From NCBI GenBank assembly GCA_963825685.1, contig CAWGUD010000028.1, forward strand, positions 1 through 64,000: DNA of 64,000 nucleotides. Direction: 5' to 3'. Shown piece by piece: positions 37,832-46,408 of the stretch. The stretch's first letter is position 1. Every line of letters begins with the position of its first letter. A program made the translations under genes and the position numbers. The notes under the pieces are model-generated. The model searched no databases. It saw nothing but the letters and a program-made list of their open reading frames with translations, and had not been told where the DNA came from. The DNA comes from JAOUEA01 sp963825685. GTDB lineage: Bacteria > Actinomycetota > UBA4738 > HRBIN12.

Positions 37832-38611
37832 TCAAAGCTCGTCACCGATCGGCTCCCGTCGGCGCCCGTACGCGACGCGCTCGAGCGTGAGACCGTGCGA
37901 TGGAGCGATCTGGCACGCGGCGGCTCGATCGCGGGCCTCGAGGATCGCAGGGATCTCGTCGGGAGTGACCTTCCCCTCGCCGACCGCGACCAGGGTGCCG
38001 GTGAGCGCCCGCACCATCTGGTGCAGGAACGCGTTCGCACGGAAGCCGATCTCGAGCCGTTCCCCACGGAGAGCGACGCTCACCCGCTCCAGGTGTCGCA
38101 CGGTCGACTTCCCGGGGCCCGGGTGCCGGCAGAACGACGCGAAGTCGCGTTCTCCCACGAGGTGCCGTGCCGCAGCGCGCATCGCCCGCACGTCGGGGAT
38201 ACAGGGGTGATGCCACACGTACCGAGCCGTGAACGGGTCGGGGGTCTCCCCGACGTCGATCCGGTAGCGGTACTCACGGGCGGTGGCCGAGAACCGCGCG
38301 TCGAACCCGTCCGCCGCCTCCTCGACCGCGAGCACGACCACCTCGGGTGCGAGCCGGCCGTTCACGGCGTCGCGGATCGACCGCGCCTCGCGGGACGATG
38401 TCGTCGTGAACGACGCGACCTGCCCACGCGCGTGCACGCCCGCGTCGGTCCTGCCCGCGACCGAGAGCTTCACGGGCAGGGTGACGACGATCTCGAGCGC
38501 GTCCGTCAACGAACGCTCGACGGTGCGGATCGAGGGGTCACGCTGCGTCGCCCATCCTCGGAATCCCGTGCCGTCATAGGCGAGCTGCATCCGGATCGTC
38601 CGCTCGTTCAT
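37832..38611 (-). CDS. truA: tRNA pseudouridine(38-40) synthase
   Basis: 259 residues. QLAYDGTGFRGWATQ opens the fold; the catalytic Asp is in SVAGRTDAGVHARGQV; SFCRHPGPGKSTVRHL and FLHQMVRALTGTLV are further family motifs. The ATG at 38611 is the only sensible start; the longer open frame upstream crosses an intergenic region. It lies between rplM and the inserted cupredoxin gene; in most Actinomycetota it follows rplQ directly. Confidence 0.94.
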   Translation of the reverse strand: MNERTIRMQLAYDGTGFRGWATQRDPSIRTVERSLTDALEIVVTLPVKLSVAGRTDAGVHARGQVASFTTTSSREARSIRDAVNGRLAPEVVVLAVEEAADGFDARFSATAREYRYRIDVGETPDPFTARYVWHHPCIPDVRAMRAAARHLVGERDFASFCRHPGPGKSTVRHLERVSVALRGERLEIGFRANAFLHQMVRALTGTLVAVGEGKVTPDEIPAILEARDRAAACQIAPSHGLTLERVAYGRRREPIGDEL

Positions 38612-38730
38612 CGTCGGGAGTATGGTCGACGACGGCCCTATCGGGAGGGGTCGAACGGCACGTTCGCGAACCCCCTCTCCGATGGAGGCTCCATCGAGAG
38701 GCCCCGCTCGGGGCCGGAGGGAGGGGACGC

Positions 38731-39249
38731 ATGAGTCCACGCATCCTGCCACGCACGATCGCCATCGGGGCGACGTTGCTGATGGCGATCGTGTTGCTGC
38801 CTGCGTGTGGCGGCGACGACGACGGCGGCGACAGCGGGAGCGACACCGCGACCGAGACGGCGAGCGATGACGGCGGCGCCACGACCGTGGCCGTCACGCT
38901 GCAGGAGTTCGCGGTGTCGGCCGACCCGGCGTCGGTCCCGGCCGGATCCGTGACGTTCGATGTCACGAACGACGGGCCCGACGACGTCCACGAGTTCGTC
39001 GTGATCAAGACGGACCTCGCACCCACGGACCTCCCGACCGACAAGGACGGGGCCGTGCTCGAGGATGGCGAGGGCATGGAGGTCGTCGACGAGATCGAAG
39101 ACATCCCTGTCGGCGAGAGCCCGTCGCTCACGGTCGATCTCGAGGCCGGCGCCTACGTGCTGATCTGCAACATCGTCCAGGAGGAGGACGACGGCACGCT
39201 CGAGGCGCACTACGCAGAGGGCATGCGCACAGGCTTCACGGTCGAGTAG
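38731..39249 (+). CDS. Cupredoxin-like lipoprotein
   Basis: 172 residues. A lipoprotein signal peptide ends in LLPAC, followed by an acidic, Ser/Thr-rich linker. The beta-barrel part has TLQEFAVSADPASVPAGS, a typical plastocyanin-like opening. Candidate copper ligands are His in DVHEFVV, Cys in YVLICNIV, and His and Met in AHYAEGM, the type-1 copper set. It would be tethered outside the membrane and may carry electrons or hold copper. The gene is on the strand opposite to all its neighbours, between truA and rplQ, with GGAGG upstream and a terminator hairpin behind it. Confidence 0.82.
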   Translation: MSPRILPRTIAIGATLLMAIVLLPACGGDDDGGDSGSDTATETASDDGGATTVAVTLQEFAVSADPASVPAGSVTFDVTNDGPDDVHEFVVIKTDLAPTDLPTDKDGAVLEDGEGMEVVDEIEDIPVGESPSLTVDLEAGAYVLICNIVQEEDDGTLEAHYAEGMRTGFTVE

Positions 39250-39265
39250 CTGCAGGTGGAACGCG

Positions 39266-39294
39266 TGAGGCCGGGGCTCGATGCCCCGGCCTCA
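39266..39294. terminator. Bidirectional terminator between cupredoxin gene and rplQ
   Basis: A perfect 12 bp stem (TGAGGCCGGGGC / GCCCCGGCCTCA) with a five-base loop in the 74 bp gap between two converging genes. It lies 17 bp after the cupredoxin stop and 30 bp after the rplQ stop. It can serve both directions, though T-runs are missing. Confidence 0.7.
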
Positions 39295-39323
39295 TCGCAG
39301 CGTCGCTCACGCGGGGACGCGGT

Positions 39324-39686
39324 TCAGTCGCCGCGCTCCACCAGCTCGATGCGCGCCATCGGCGCGGCGTCGCCCTTGCGCGGGCCGAGCTTCAGGATGC
39401 GCGTGTACCCCCCGTTGCGGCCCTCGAAGCGCGGCCCGATCTCGTGGAAGAGGCGCGCGACGACGTCGCGGTCGGGGATGTCCTTGAGCACGTCCCGGCG
39501 GGCGGCGAGATCGCCCTTCTTCGCCTTCGTGATCAGCTTCTCGGCGTACGGGCGGAGCGCCTTGGCCTTGGCCTCGGTGGTGTCGATCGCCTCGTGCGTG
39601 AACAGCTGGACCGCCAGCGTGGAGAGCAGCAGGCGCTGGTGGCCCGGGTTCGAGCCGAGACGAGGGCCCTTCTTGGGCTTGGGCAC
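39324..39686 (-). CDS. rplQ: 50S ribosomal protein L17
   Basis: 120 residues starting MPKPKKGPRLGSNPGHQRLLL, with TTEAKAKALRPYAEKLIT and RNGGYTRILKLGPRKGDAAPM, all canonical. Intact, three bases downstream of rpoA. It is the last gene of the alpha operon segment here, before the convergent cupredoxin gene. Confidence 0.97.
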   Translation of the reverse strand: MPKPKKGPRLGSNPGHQRLLLSTLAVQLFTHEAIDTTEAKAKALRPYAEKLITKAKKGDLAARRDVLKDIPDRDVVARLFHEIGPRFEGRNGGYTRILKLGPRKGDAAPMARIELVERGD

Positions 39687-39689
39687 CGG

Positions 39690-40619
39690 TTACTCCTCCC
39701 GCAGTCCGAGACCCAGCTCCTCGAGCTTGGCCTTCACCTCGTCGATCGACTTCTGGCCGAAGTTGCGGATGTCCATCAGCTCGGACTCGCTCTTCAAGAT
39801 CACGTCGCCGACCGAGTTGATGCCCTCGCGCTTCAGGCAGTTGTACGAGCGGACCGAGAGGTTCAACTCCTCGATCGTGATCGCGTAGTCGCCGGGCAGC
39901 TCGTCGTCCTCGGCGGGGCCGACGGTGACGCTCGCCGCCTCGGCGAGCTCGCTGAAGAGCGTGACCAGCTCCTGCAGGGTGCCGCCCGCCGACGCCACGG
40001 CCTCGCGTGGGGTGACCGACCCGTCGGTCTCCACGTCGAGGATCAGGCGGTCACGGTCGGTCATCTGCTCGACGCGGGTGTTCTCGACCGTGTAGCTCAC
40101 CTTGCGCACCGGCGAGAAGATCGAGTCGACCGGGATCACGCCGATCGGGTCGCGGGCCTTCTTGTTCTTGTCGGCCATGCGGTAGCCGACGCCGCGCTCG
40201 ACCGTCATCTCCATCTCGAGGCCGGCGCCCTTGCCGAGCGTGGCGATGTGCAGCTCGGGGTTCAGGATCTCGACGCCCGCGGGCGGCGCGATGTCGCCGG
40301 CGGTGACCTCGGCCGGCCCCTTGGCCTTGAGGTAGACCGTGGTCGGCTCCTCGAGCTCGGAGCGAGCCACCAGCTCCTTCAGGTTCAGGATGATGTCGGT
40401 GACGTCCTCGGTCACCTTCGGGATCGTCGAGAACTCGTGCAGCACGCCGTCGATCCGCACCGACGAGATGGCGGCGCCGGGGATCGACGAGAGCAGCGTG
40501 CGGCGGAGCGAGTTGCCGACGGTGTAGCCGAACCCGGGCTCGAGCGGCTCGATCGCGAACCGGGAGCGGGTCGGCGAGACGATCTCCTCGGAGATCTGAG
40601 GCCTCGCGACGATGAACAT
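39690..40619 (-). CDS. rpoA: RNA polymerase subunit alpha
   Basis: 309 residues. The N-terminal assembly domain has PLEPGFGYTVGNSLRRTLLS, and the C-terminal domain, which binds UP elements and activators, has LNLSVRSYNCLKREGINSVGD and MDIRNFGQKSIDEVK. The length is ordinary and the frame intact. It follows rpsK directly, because rpsD is missing between them. Confidence 0.98.
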   Translation of the reverse strand: MFIVARPQISEEIVSPTRSRFAIEPLEPGFGYTVGNSLRRTLLSSIPGAAISSVRIDGVLHEFSTIPKVTEDVTDIILNLKELVARSELEEPTTVYLKAKGPAEVTAGDIAPPAGVEILNPELHIATLGKGAGLEMEMTVERGVGYRMADKNKKARDPIGVIPVDSIFSPVRKVSYTVENTRVEQMTDRDRLILDVETDGSVTPREAVASAGGTLQELVTLFSELAEAASVTVGPAEDDELPGDYAITIEELNLSVRSYNCLKREGINSVGDVILKSESELMDIRNFGQKSIDEVKAKLEELGLGLREE

Positions 40620-40674
40620 GCGGTGGTTCCCTCCTTCGGCGGGGGATCAACCATTCCTACCCCGCGTCGTCTGT

Positions 40675-40696
40675 CCCGCGGAGCGTGCTCCGCGGG
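40675..40696 (-). other. Hairpin in the rpsK-rpoA gap where rpsD is usually found
   Basis: A perfect 10 bp stem (CCCGCGGAGC / GCTCCGCGGG) with only two bases between the arms, in the 90 bp gap. It lies 13 bases after the rpsK stop and 56 bases before the rpoA start. It may be an attenuator, an RNA-processing site, or the trace of rpsD loss. There is no T-run. Confidence 0.5.
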
Positions 40697-40709
40697 TGTG
40701 CGCCTCGGG

Positions 40710-41102
40710 TCAGACCCGGCGGCGCTTGCGCGGCCGGCAGCCGTTGTGCGGCACCGGCGTCACATCCTGGATACCCGTGACCTCGAGGCCCGCGGCGGCG
40801 AGCGATCGGATCGCGGTCTCACGGCCCGAACCGGGGCCCTTCACGAAGACGTCGACCTTCTGCAGGCCGTGCTCCTGCGCGGCGCGGGCGGCCTTCTCGG
40901 CGGCGAGCTGCGCGGCGAACGGCGTCGACTTGCGCGACCCCTTGAAGCCGACGTTGCCGGCGCTCGCCCACGACACCGTGTTGCCCTGCAGGTCGGTGAT
41001 CGTCACGATCGTGTTGTTGAACGTCGACTTGATGTGGGCCTGGCCGTGGACGACGTTCTTCTTCTCGCGGCGCTTGGTCTTCTTGGCCTTGGGCTTCGCC
41101 AT
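40710..41102 (-). CDS. rpsK: 30S ribosomal protein S11
   Basis: 130 residues with KSTFNNTIVTITDLQGNTVS, GSRKSTPFAAQLAAEKAA and the canonical end TPVPHNGCRPRKRRRV. The Lys/Arg-rich N-terminus (AKPKAKKTKRREKK) is normal for actinobacteria. Intact. Confidence 0.97.
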   Translation of the reverse strand: MAKPKAKKTKRREKKNVVHGQAHIKSTFNNTIVTITDLQGNTVSWASAGNVGFKGSRKSTPFAAQLAAEKAARAAQEHGLQKVDVFVKGPGSGRETAIRSLAAAGLEVTGIQDVTPVPHNGCRPRKRRRV

Positions 41103-41126
41103 GCGTGTGCAGCTCCTCGCTGTGCC

Positions 41127-41507
41127 TTACTTCTTGGTCGCCTTCTTCTTGCCGGCGATCGCCTTCTTCGGACCCTTGCGCGTGCGGGCGTTGGTGTGGG
41201 TGCGCTGCCCGCGGACCGGGAGCGCGCGGCGGTGCCGCACGCCCTGGTAGCAGCCGATCTCGATCTTGCGCTTGATGTCCTGGGCCACCTCGCGGCGCAG
41301 GTCACCCTCGACCTTGAAGTTCGCGTCGATGTACGCGCGGATCTTCAGCACCTCGTCCTCGGAGAGGTCGCGCACCTTGGTGGCGCCCTCGACCCCCGAG
41401 CCGGCCACGATCGCCTGGGCCCCCGAGGTGCCGATGCCGTAGATGTAGGTCAGCGAGATGTCGAGCCGCTTGTCGCGCGGAAGGTCGACGCCTGCGATAC
41501 GTGCCAC
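41127..41507 (-). CDS. rpsM: 30S ribosomal protein S13
   Basis: 126 residues: MARIAGVDLPRDKRLDISLT, YIYGIGTSGAQAIV, GCYQGVRHRRALPVRGQRT and a basic tail ending KKKATKK. Intact. It lies 40 bases after rpmJ and 24 before rpsK. Confidence 0.97.
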   Translation of the reverse strand: MARIAGVDLPRDKRLDISLTYIYGIGTSGAQAIVAGSGVEGATKVRDLSEDEVLKIRAYIDANFKVEGDLRREVAQDIKRKIEIGCYQGVRHRRALPVRGQRTHTNARTRKGPKKAIAGKKKATKK

Positions 41508-41547
41508 TGGACTCCCCTCTTCCTCCGGTCCTACCCTTGAGGACCGG

Positions 41548-41661
41548 TCAGCCTTGGCGCTGCTTGTGCCGCGGGTTCGTGCAGATGACGAGGATCTTGC
41601 CCCGGCGCCGGATCACGCGGCAGCGGTCGCAGATCTTCTTGACGCTGGGCCGAACCTTCAT
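41548..41661 (-). CDS. rpmJ: 50S ribosomal protein L36
   Basis: A 37-residue protein read on the minus strand from the ATG at 41661. It begins MKVRPSVKKICDRC and ends CTNPRHKQRQG, with the CxxC and C/H zinc ligands of the classical zinc-containing L36. It is in its usual place between infA and rpsM. Confidence 0.95.
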   Translation of the reverse strand: MKVRPSVKKICDRCRVIRRRGKILVICTNPRHKQRQG

Positions 41662-41693
41662 CCGCTCGTCAACTCGCTGGTCTCCGGGACCGT

Positions 41694-41912
41694 CTACTTG
41701 TAGCGGTACACCACACGGCCTCGGGTGAGGTCGTACGGCGACAGTTCCACCAGGACCCGATCGCCCGGCAGGATGCGGATGTAGTGCATGCGCATCTTCC
41801 CGGAGATGTGGGCCAACACCTTGTGTCCGTTCTCGAGCTCCACCCGGAACATGGCGTTGGGCAACGGCTCGATGACCGTTCCCTCGACCTCGATCGCGTC
41901 TTTCTTCGGCAC
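41694..41912 (-). CDS. infA: Translation initiation factor IF-1
   Basis: 72 residues, an S1-like OB fold: KKDAIEVEGTVIEPLPNAMF, SGKMRMHYIRILPGD and SPYDLTRGRVVYRYK. The start is a GTG at 41912, which gives the canonical length (VPKKDAIEV); the open frame runs 20 codons further up without family similarity. Confidence 0.95.
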   Translation of the reverse strand: MPKKDAIEVEGTVIEPLPNAMFRVELENGHKVLAHISGKMRMHYIRILPGDRVLVELSPYDLTRGRVVYRYK

Positions 41913-42034
41913 GCTCCAGCTGTTCCCTCTCGAACGGGTTCTCGCCCTGGCTCCCGGGACGTGCACGAACACCCTCCGGGAGGGGGCGAACGGTCAGTAT
42001 AGGGGCCGGTCAGCGCGAACGTCCACGAACCGCC

Positions 42035-42797
42035 TCAATCGCGCGCCGTGAACACCTCCGGACCGTCCTCGGTGACGGCCACGGTGTGCTCGAAGTGAGC
42101 GGCGAGGGAACCGTCGGCCGTGACGACCGTCCACTCGTCGGCGAGCACCCGCGTCTGCTCCGCGCCGAGCATCAACATCGGCTCGATCGCGATCACCAAC
42201 CCCGGGCGCAGGTCGGGTCCGCGACCGGCGCGGCCGAAGTTCTGGATGAACGGGTCCTCGTGCATCGACCGACCGATGCCGTGACCCCCGTACTCGCGAA
42301 CGATGCCCAGTCCCGCCGGCTCGGCCACCGACTCGACCGCGTGGCCGATGTCGGAGAGCCGGCCCCCGGGCTGCGCCGCCGCGATGCCCGCGTACAGCGC
42401 TTCCTCGGTGGTCTTCACGAGCCGGGCGGCATCCTCGGTGGGCATGACGCCCCCGACCGCGACGGTGACCGCCGAGTCGGCGTGGAAGCCCTCCCAGATC
42501 GCCCCGAAGTCGAGCGAGAGCAGCTGCCCCTCCTCGAGCCGACGGTCGGGCGAGGGGATGCCGTGCACGATCTCGTCGTCGATCGAGGCGCAGATCGTGG
42601 CCGGGTAGGTGCCCCGGTACCCGAGGAAGGAGGGCGTCGCGCCCTGCTCGCGGATGTACGCCTCGGCCACGTGGTCGAGGTCTGCGGTGGTCGCGCCCGG
42701 GTCGGACCGCCTCGAGCACGGTCGAGATCGTGCCGGCCACGATGCGGCCGGCCCGCCGCATGCGATCGAGCTCCTCGGGTGACTTCCTGATGATCAC
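42035..42797 (-). CDS. map: Methionine aminopeptidase
   Basis: About 253 residues; removes the initiator methionine. The metal ligands are the two Asp in LLSLDFGAIWEGFHADSAV, His in YGGHGIGRSMHEDP, Glu in VIAIEPMLML and Glu in TVAVTEDGPEV. The start MIIRKSPEELDRMRRAG is typical. A frame break near 42,705 lies before the catalytic region. The ATG overlaps the adk stop (ATGA). Confidence 0.94.
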
Positions 42798-43444
42798 GAC
42801 ACACCGTCCAACGCGTCGTTCGTGCGCGTGGCGACCTCCGCCTCACGGACCTCGGCATCGATCGCCACGAGCAGGTCCCGCTCATGATAGAAGGCCTCGA
42901 GCGGGGCCGTCTGCTCCCGGTAGAGGGCGAGGCGCCGTCGCACCGTGAGCTCGTCGTCGTCGGCGCGCCGCTCCAGCGGGGCCTCGTCGGTGTCGCAGAC
43001 CCGATCGTTCGCGGGCGGCTTGAACTCCAGGTTGTACGTGCGCTTGCATGCCGGGCACGTCCATCGGTTGGACAGGCGCCGCACGGCCATGTCGTCGCTG
43101 ATCGCGAACTTCAGCACCGCCGAGAGGGGTTGCTCCGCCTGCGCGAGCGCGGTCTCGAGCGCCACGGCCTGTGGCACGGTGCGTGGGAACCCGTCGAGGA
43201 TGAAACCCTCGCGCGCGTCGGGCTGGGCGAGGCGGTCCATCACCATGCGGACGACGAGCTCGTCGGGCACGTACTCGCCGCGGTCCATGTAGGCGCGCGC
43301 CTGGATGCCGAGGCCCGATCCGCGCTGCACGTGCTCGCGCAGGATGTCACCGGTCGAGATCTGCGGGATGTCGAAGCGATCCACCAGCAACTGGGCCTGC
43401 GTTCCCTTGCCAGCCCCCGGAGGTCCGAGCAGCACCAGCCGCAT
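42794..43444 (-). CDS. adk: Adenylate kinase (zinc-LID type)
   Basis: 216 residues. The Walker A motif is LLGPPGAGKGTQAQLL; the NMP-binding part is QISTGDILREHV; the LID carries WTCPACKRTYNLEF and DRVCDTDE, that is three Cys and an Asp for a structural zinc. Zinc-type LIDs are less usual in the well-studied high-GC Actinomycetota, a small hint at a deeper branch. Intact, between secY and map. Confidence 0.95.
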   Translation of the reverse strand: MRLVLLGPPGAGKGTQAQLLVDRFDIPQISTGDILREHVQRGSGLGIQARAYMDRGEYVPDELVVRMVMDRLAQPDAREGFILDGFPRTVPQAVALETALAQAEQPLSAVLKFAISDDMAVRRLSNRWTCPACKRTYNLEFKPPANDRVCDTDEAPLERRADDDELTVRRRLALYREQTAPLEAFYHERDLLVAIDAEVREAEVATRTNDALDGVS

Positions 43445-43450
43445 CGGCGC

Positions 43451-44735
43451 CTACTTCAGGAAGCCTTCGTAGTGGCGCATCAGCAGCTGGGACTCGATCT
43501 GCTTCATCGTCTCGAGCGCGACGCCGACCGCGATCAGGACCGACGTGCCGCCGAACGGGAACTGCTGGAAGTCCCAGATCTTGAAGACGATCGTGGGGAT
43601 CAGGGCGATCGCCGCGAGGAAGAGCGCACCCGGCAGCGTGATGCGCACGAGGATGTCGTTCAGGTAGGTCGCCGTCGGGCCTCCCGGGCGGATGCCGGGG
43701 ATGAACCCACCCTGCTTGCGCAGGTTGTCGGCCTGCTTGACCGGATCGAACTGGATCGCCGTGTAGAAGTACGCGAAGAACACGATCATCGACGCGAGCA
43801 CGATCATGTACACGTAGGTCGGGTTCCCGGCGTTCAGGTACGTGTCGACGAAGTTCTGGAACCCCTCCCAGGGCACGATGCTCGCGAGCAGCACGGGCAT
43901 GTACATCACCGACGTGGCGAAGATGATCGGGATCACACCGGCCTGGTTCACCTTGAGGGGAAGGTAGGTGCTGCCACCGGTCGTCATCTTGCGGCCCACG
44001 ATGCGCTTGGCGTACTGGATCGGGATGCGGCGTTGCCCCTGATCCATGAAGACGACGGCGACGATGATGCCGAGGCCGATCAGCATGATCACGCTGAACT
44101 TGAACGCGCCGCCCTGCCGAAGGATCGAGCCTCCCTCGCCCGGCAGCGACGCGATCACGCTCGTGAAGATCAGGATCGACATGCCGTTGCCGACGCCGCG
44201 CTGGGTGATCAGCTCTCCCAGCCACATGATCATCGCCGTGCCGGCGGTGAGCGTGAGCACGATCAACCCGATGTTGGGGGCCGTGAACGTCCCTGGCGGG
44301 AACGGGTCGGGCAGCCCGGTGCCGCCCGAGTGGAACAGGAACACGATGCCGGTCGACTGCAGCACCGCCAGCACCACGGTGACGTAGCGCGTGTACTGGT
44401 TGATCTTCTTGACGCCGACCTCACCCTGGTCCTGCAGGGCCTGCAGCTTCGGGATCACGACGGTGAGCAGCTGCATGATGATCGAGCTCGTGATGTAGGG
44501 CATGATGCCGAGCCCGAAGACCGCCATCTGCCCGAGCGCCCCGCCCGAGAACAGGTTGATCAGCTGCAGGAACCCGCCCTCACCCGGCCTCGATCGCGTC
44601 GCGGACGCGCCCGAAGTCGACCACCGGCACCGGCACGTAGGAGCCGAACCGGTAGATGGCGATGATGAACAGCGTGAAGAGGATCTTGTTGCGAAGGTCC
44701 GGAAGCCGGAACGCGTTGAGGAAGGCTTTCAGCAC
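43451..44735 (-). CDS. secY: Protein translocase subunit SecY
   Basis: About 428 residues forming the ten-helix protein channel. The GTG at 44735 begins LKAFLNAFRLPDLRNKILFT; the plug region has LFSGGALGQMAVFGLGIMPY; later loops have QRRIPIQYAKRIVG and GIRPGGPTATYL. A one-base insertion of G near 44,583 creates an in-frame TGA after DAIEAG; skipping it restores GEGGFLQLINLFSGG. Since SecY is essential, a sequence error is likely. Confidence 0.94.
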
Positions 44736-44758
44736 GGGCGTCTATCGTACCCCGGCAT

Positions 44759-45199
44759 CTAGCTCTCGATGAGCTCGGCGGTGCCGCCGGCCTGCTCGAT
44801 CTTGGCCTTCGCCGCCTTCGAGAACGCGTGGGCCCTCACCGTGAGCGCGTGGTCGAGCTCGCCGCGGGCGAGGATCTTCACCGGCAGGCTCTTGTGCACG
44901 AGGCCGTGGGCCGCCAACGCCTCGGGCGTCACCTCGCCGCTCTCGTAGTACTTCGAGAGCACCTCCACGTTGACCACCGCGTACTCGACGCGATTCACGT
45001 TCGTGAAGCCCTTGAGCTTGGGAACGCGGCGCTGCAGCGGCATCTGGCCGCCCTCGAACCAGGCCGGCACGTTCTTGCGGGCTCCGGTGCCCTTCGTGCC
45101 GCGCCCGGCGGTCTTGCCGCGCACGCCGGCACGGCCTCGACCGACGCGCTTGCGATCCTGCTTCGCGCCTTCGGCCGGCTTCAGGTGATGGAGCTTCAT
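44759..45199 (-). CDS. rplO: 50S ribosomal protein L15
   Basis: 146 residues: MKLHHLKPAEGAKQDRKRVG, the Gly-rich RGKTAGRGTKGTGARK, then FEGGQMPLQRRVPKLKGF. Intact. It lies 23 bases before secY. Confidence 0.96.
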   Translation of the reverse strand: MKLHHLKPAEGAKQDRKRVGRGRAGVRGKTAGRGTKGTGARKNVPAWFEGGQMPLQRRVPKLKGFTNVNRVEYAVVNVEVLSKYYESGEVTPEALAAHGLVHKSLPVKILARGELDHALTVRAHAFSKAAKAKIEQAGGTAELIES

Positions 45200-45223
45200 G
45201 TCGGTTCCTCTCCGGGGGACGCC

Positions 45224-45412
45224 TCAGGCGCCCTCGACCTCTTCGACGCGAACGAGGTGCCGCACCTTCTCGATCATGCCGCGGATCTCGGGGCGGTCGT
45301 CCTTGATGACGGTGTCGTTGATGCGGTGCAGGCCGAGCCGGCGCACCGTGTCCTTCTGGTCACGGGGACGGTCGATCACGCTGCGCACCTGCGTCACCTT
45401 GAGCTGGCTCAT
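45224..45412 (-). CDS. rpmD: 50S ribosomal protein L30
   Basis: 62 residues: LKVTQVRSVIDRPRDQKDTV and RLGLHRINDTVIKDD, as in the bacterial L30 family. The ATG overlaps the rpsE stop (ATGA). Confidence 0.94.
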   Translation of the reverse strand: MSQLKVTQVRSVIDRPRDQKDTVRRLGLHRINDTVIKDDRPEIRGMIEKVRHLVRVEEVEGA

Positions 45413-46059
45413 CGCCGGCCTCCGCGCGGGCCCTGGCCGCGCCGCTGGTCACGGCTCGACGGCTGGTCGGAGTAGACCTCCTCGAGCGCCGCGGTGCGCG
45501 CGGCCTGCAGGCGCACATCGGCCGCGGCGACGGCCTCGAGCATCGGCTTGGGCGCGATCTCGTGGACGTCGCGGCCGCGCAGCTGGGCCACCTGCTGGGG
45601 CCGACGCAGCGACTTCAGCCCGGCCACCGCCGCCTTCACGATGTTGATCTGGTTCGAGCTGCCCATGGACTTCGACAGGATGTCCTTGATGCCCGCGGCC
45701 TCGACCAGCGCGCGCACGGGACCGCCGGCGATCACGCCGGTTCCCGGGGCGGCGGGCTTGAGCAGCACGACCCCGGCGCCGGCCTCGCCGATCACCTCGT
45801 GCGGGATCGTCGTGCCCATCATCGGCACCTCGAACATGGCCTTGCGGGCCTCCTCGACGCCCTTGGCGATCGCCGCGGGCACCTCCTTGGCCTTGCCGTA
45901 GCCCAGCCCGACCCGACCCGCACCGTCGCCGACGACGACGAGCGCGGCGAACGAGAACCGCCGACCACCCTTGACGACCTTGGCCACTCGGTTGATCGAG
46001 ATCACCCGTTCCTCGAACGGGCTGCGGTCCTGCTGATTCGAGTCGTATCGCCTGCTCAT
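45409..46059 (-). CDS. rpsE: 30S ribosomal protein S5
   Basis: 216 residues, somewhat longer than the usual 165-200 because of a C-terminal extension rich in Arg, Gln and Gly (SRDQRRGQGPRGGRR). FEERVISINRVAKVVKGGRR, then GYGKAKEVPAAIAKGVEEAR and GVIAGGPVRALVEAAGI are canonical. The ATG at 46059 lies one base after the rplR stop. Confidence 0.95.
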   Translation of the reverse strand: MSRRYDSNQQDRSPFEERVISINRVAKVVKGGRRFSFAALVVVGDGAGRVGLGYGKAKEVPAAIAKGVEEARKAMFEVPMMGTTIPHEVIGEAGAGVVLLKPAAPGTGVIAGGPVRALVEAAGIKDILSKSMGSSNQINIVKAAVAGLKSLRRPQQVAQLRGRDVHEIAPKPMLEAVAAADVRLQAARTAALEEVYSDQPSSRDQRRGQGPRGGRR

Positions 46060-46060
46060 G

Positions 46061-46408
46061 TCAGATCTGGAGTCCTCCCTCGCGCGCGCCATCGGCGAGC
46101 GCGGCCACGCGACCGTGGTACAGCCGCCCGCCGCGATCGAAGACGGCGCGCTCGATGCCGGCGTCCTTCGCGCGGCTCGCGAGCAGCTCGCCGGCTGCCT
46201 TCGCGCGAGCGGTCTTGTCGTCGCCGGAGACCTCGCGGTCGCTCACCTGGGCGAGCGTGCGAGCGCCGACGTCGTCGATCAGCTGCGCGTAGATGAACTT
46301 GTTCGACCGGTACACGGCCAGTCGCGGCCGGGTGCCGTCGCCCGAGACCTTCTTGCGGACCCGGTCGTGGCGGCGTTCGCGCGCCGCTCGCTTCTCGTTC
46401 CTCGCCAT
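46061..46408 (-). CDS. rplR: 50S ribosomal protein L18
   Basis: 115 residues: RERRHDRVRKKVSGDGTRPR, LAVYRSNKFIYAQLIDD and the canonical FDRGGRLYHGRVAALADGAR. The ATG at 46408 overlaps the rplF stop (TGATG); a GTG one codon upstream is the alternative. Confidence 0.95.
   Translation of the reverse strand: MARNEKRAARERRHDRVRKKVSGDGTRPRLAVYRSNKFIYAQLIDDVGARTLAQVSDREVSGDDKTARAKAAGELLASRAKDAGIERAVFDRGGRLYHGRVAALADGAREGGLQI

Noticed and set aside
38640..38725. Imperfect hairpins (GGGGTCGAAC... and GATGGAGGCTCCATC) between truA and the cupredoxin gene as a riboswitch
   Set aside because: Too short and imperfect; no conserved aptamer core was recognised.
39444..41540. Plus-strand open frame of 698 codons opposite rplQ, rpoA, rpsK and rpsM
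   Set aside because: Antisense to intact ribosomal and polymerase genes; the Leu/Asp/Arg/His composition is the mirror of conserved coding sequence.
44575..44590. In-frame TGA in secY as selenocysteine or readthrough
   Set aside because: Removing one G restores the conserved GEGGFLQLINL sequence; there is no SECIS-like element and no reason for selenocysteine there.
42884..44665. Plus-strand open frame of 593 codons opposite adk and secY
   Set aside because: Shadow of two essential genes; no start signal and no family motif.
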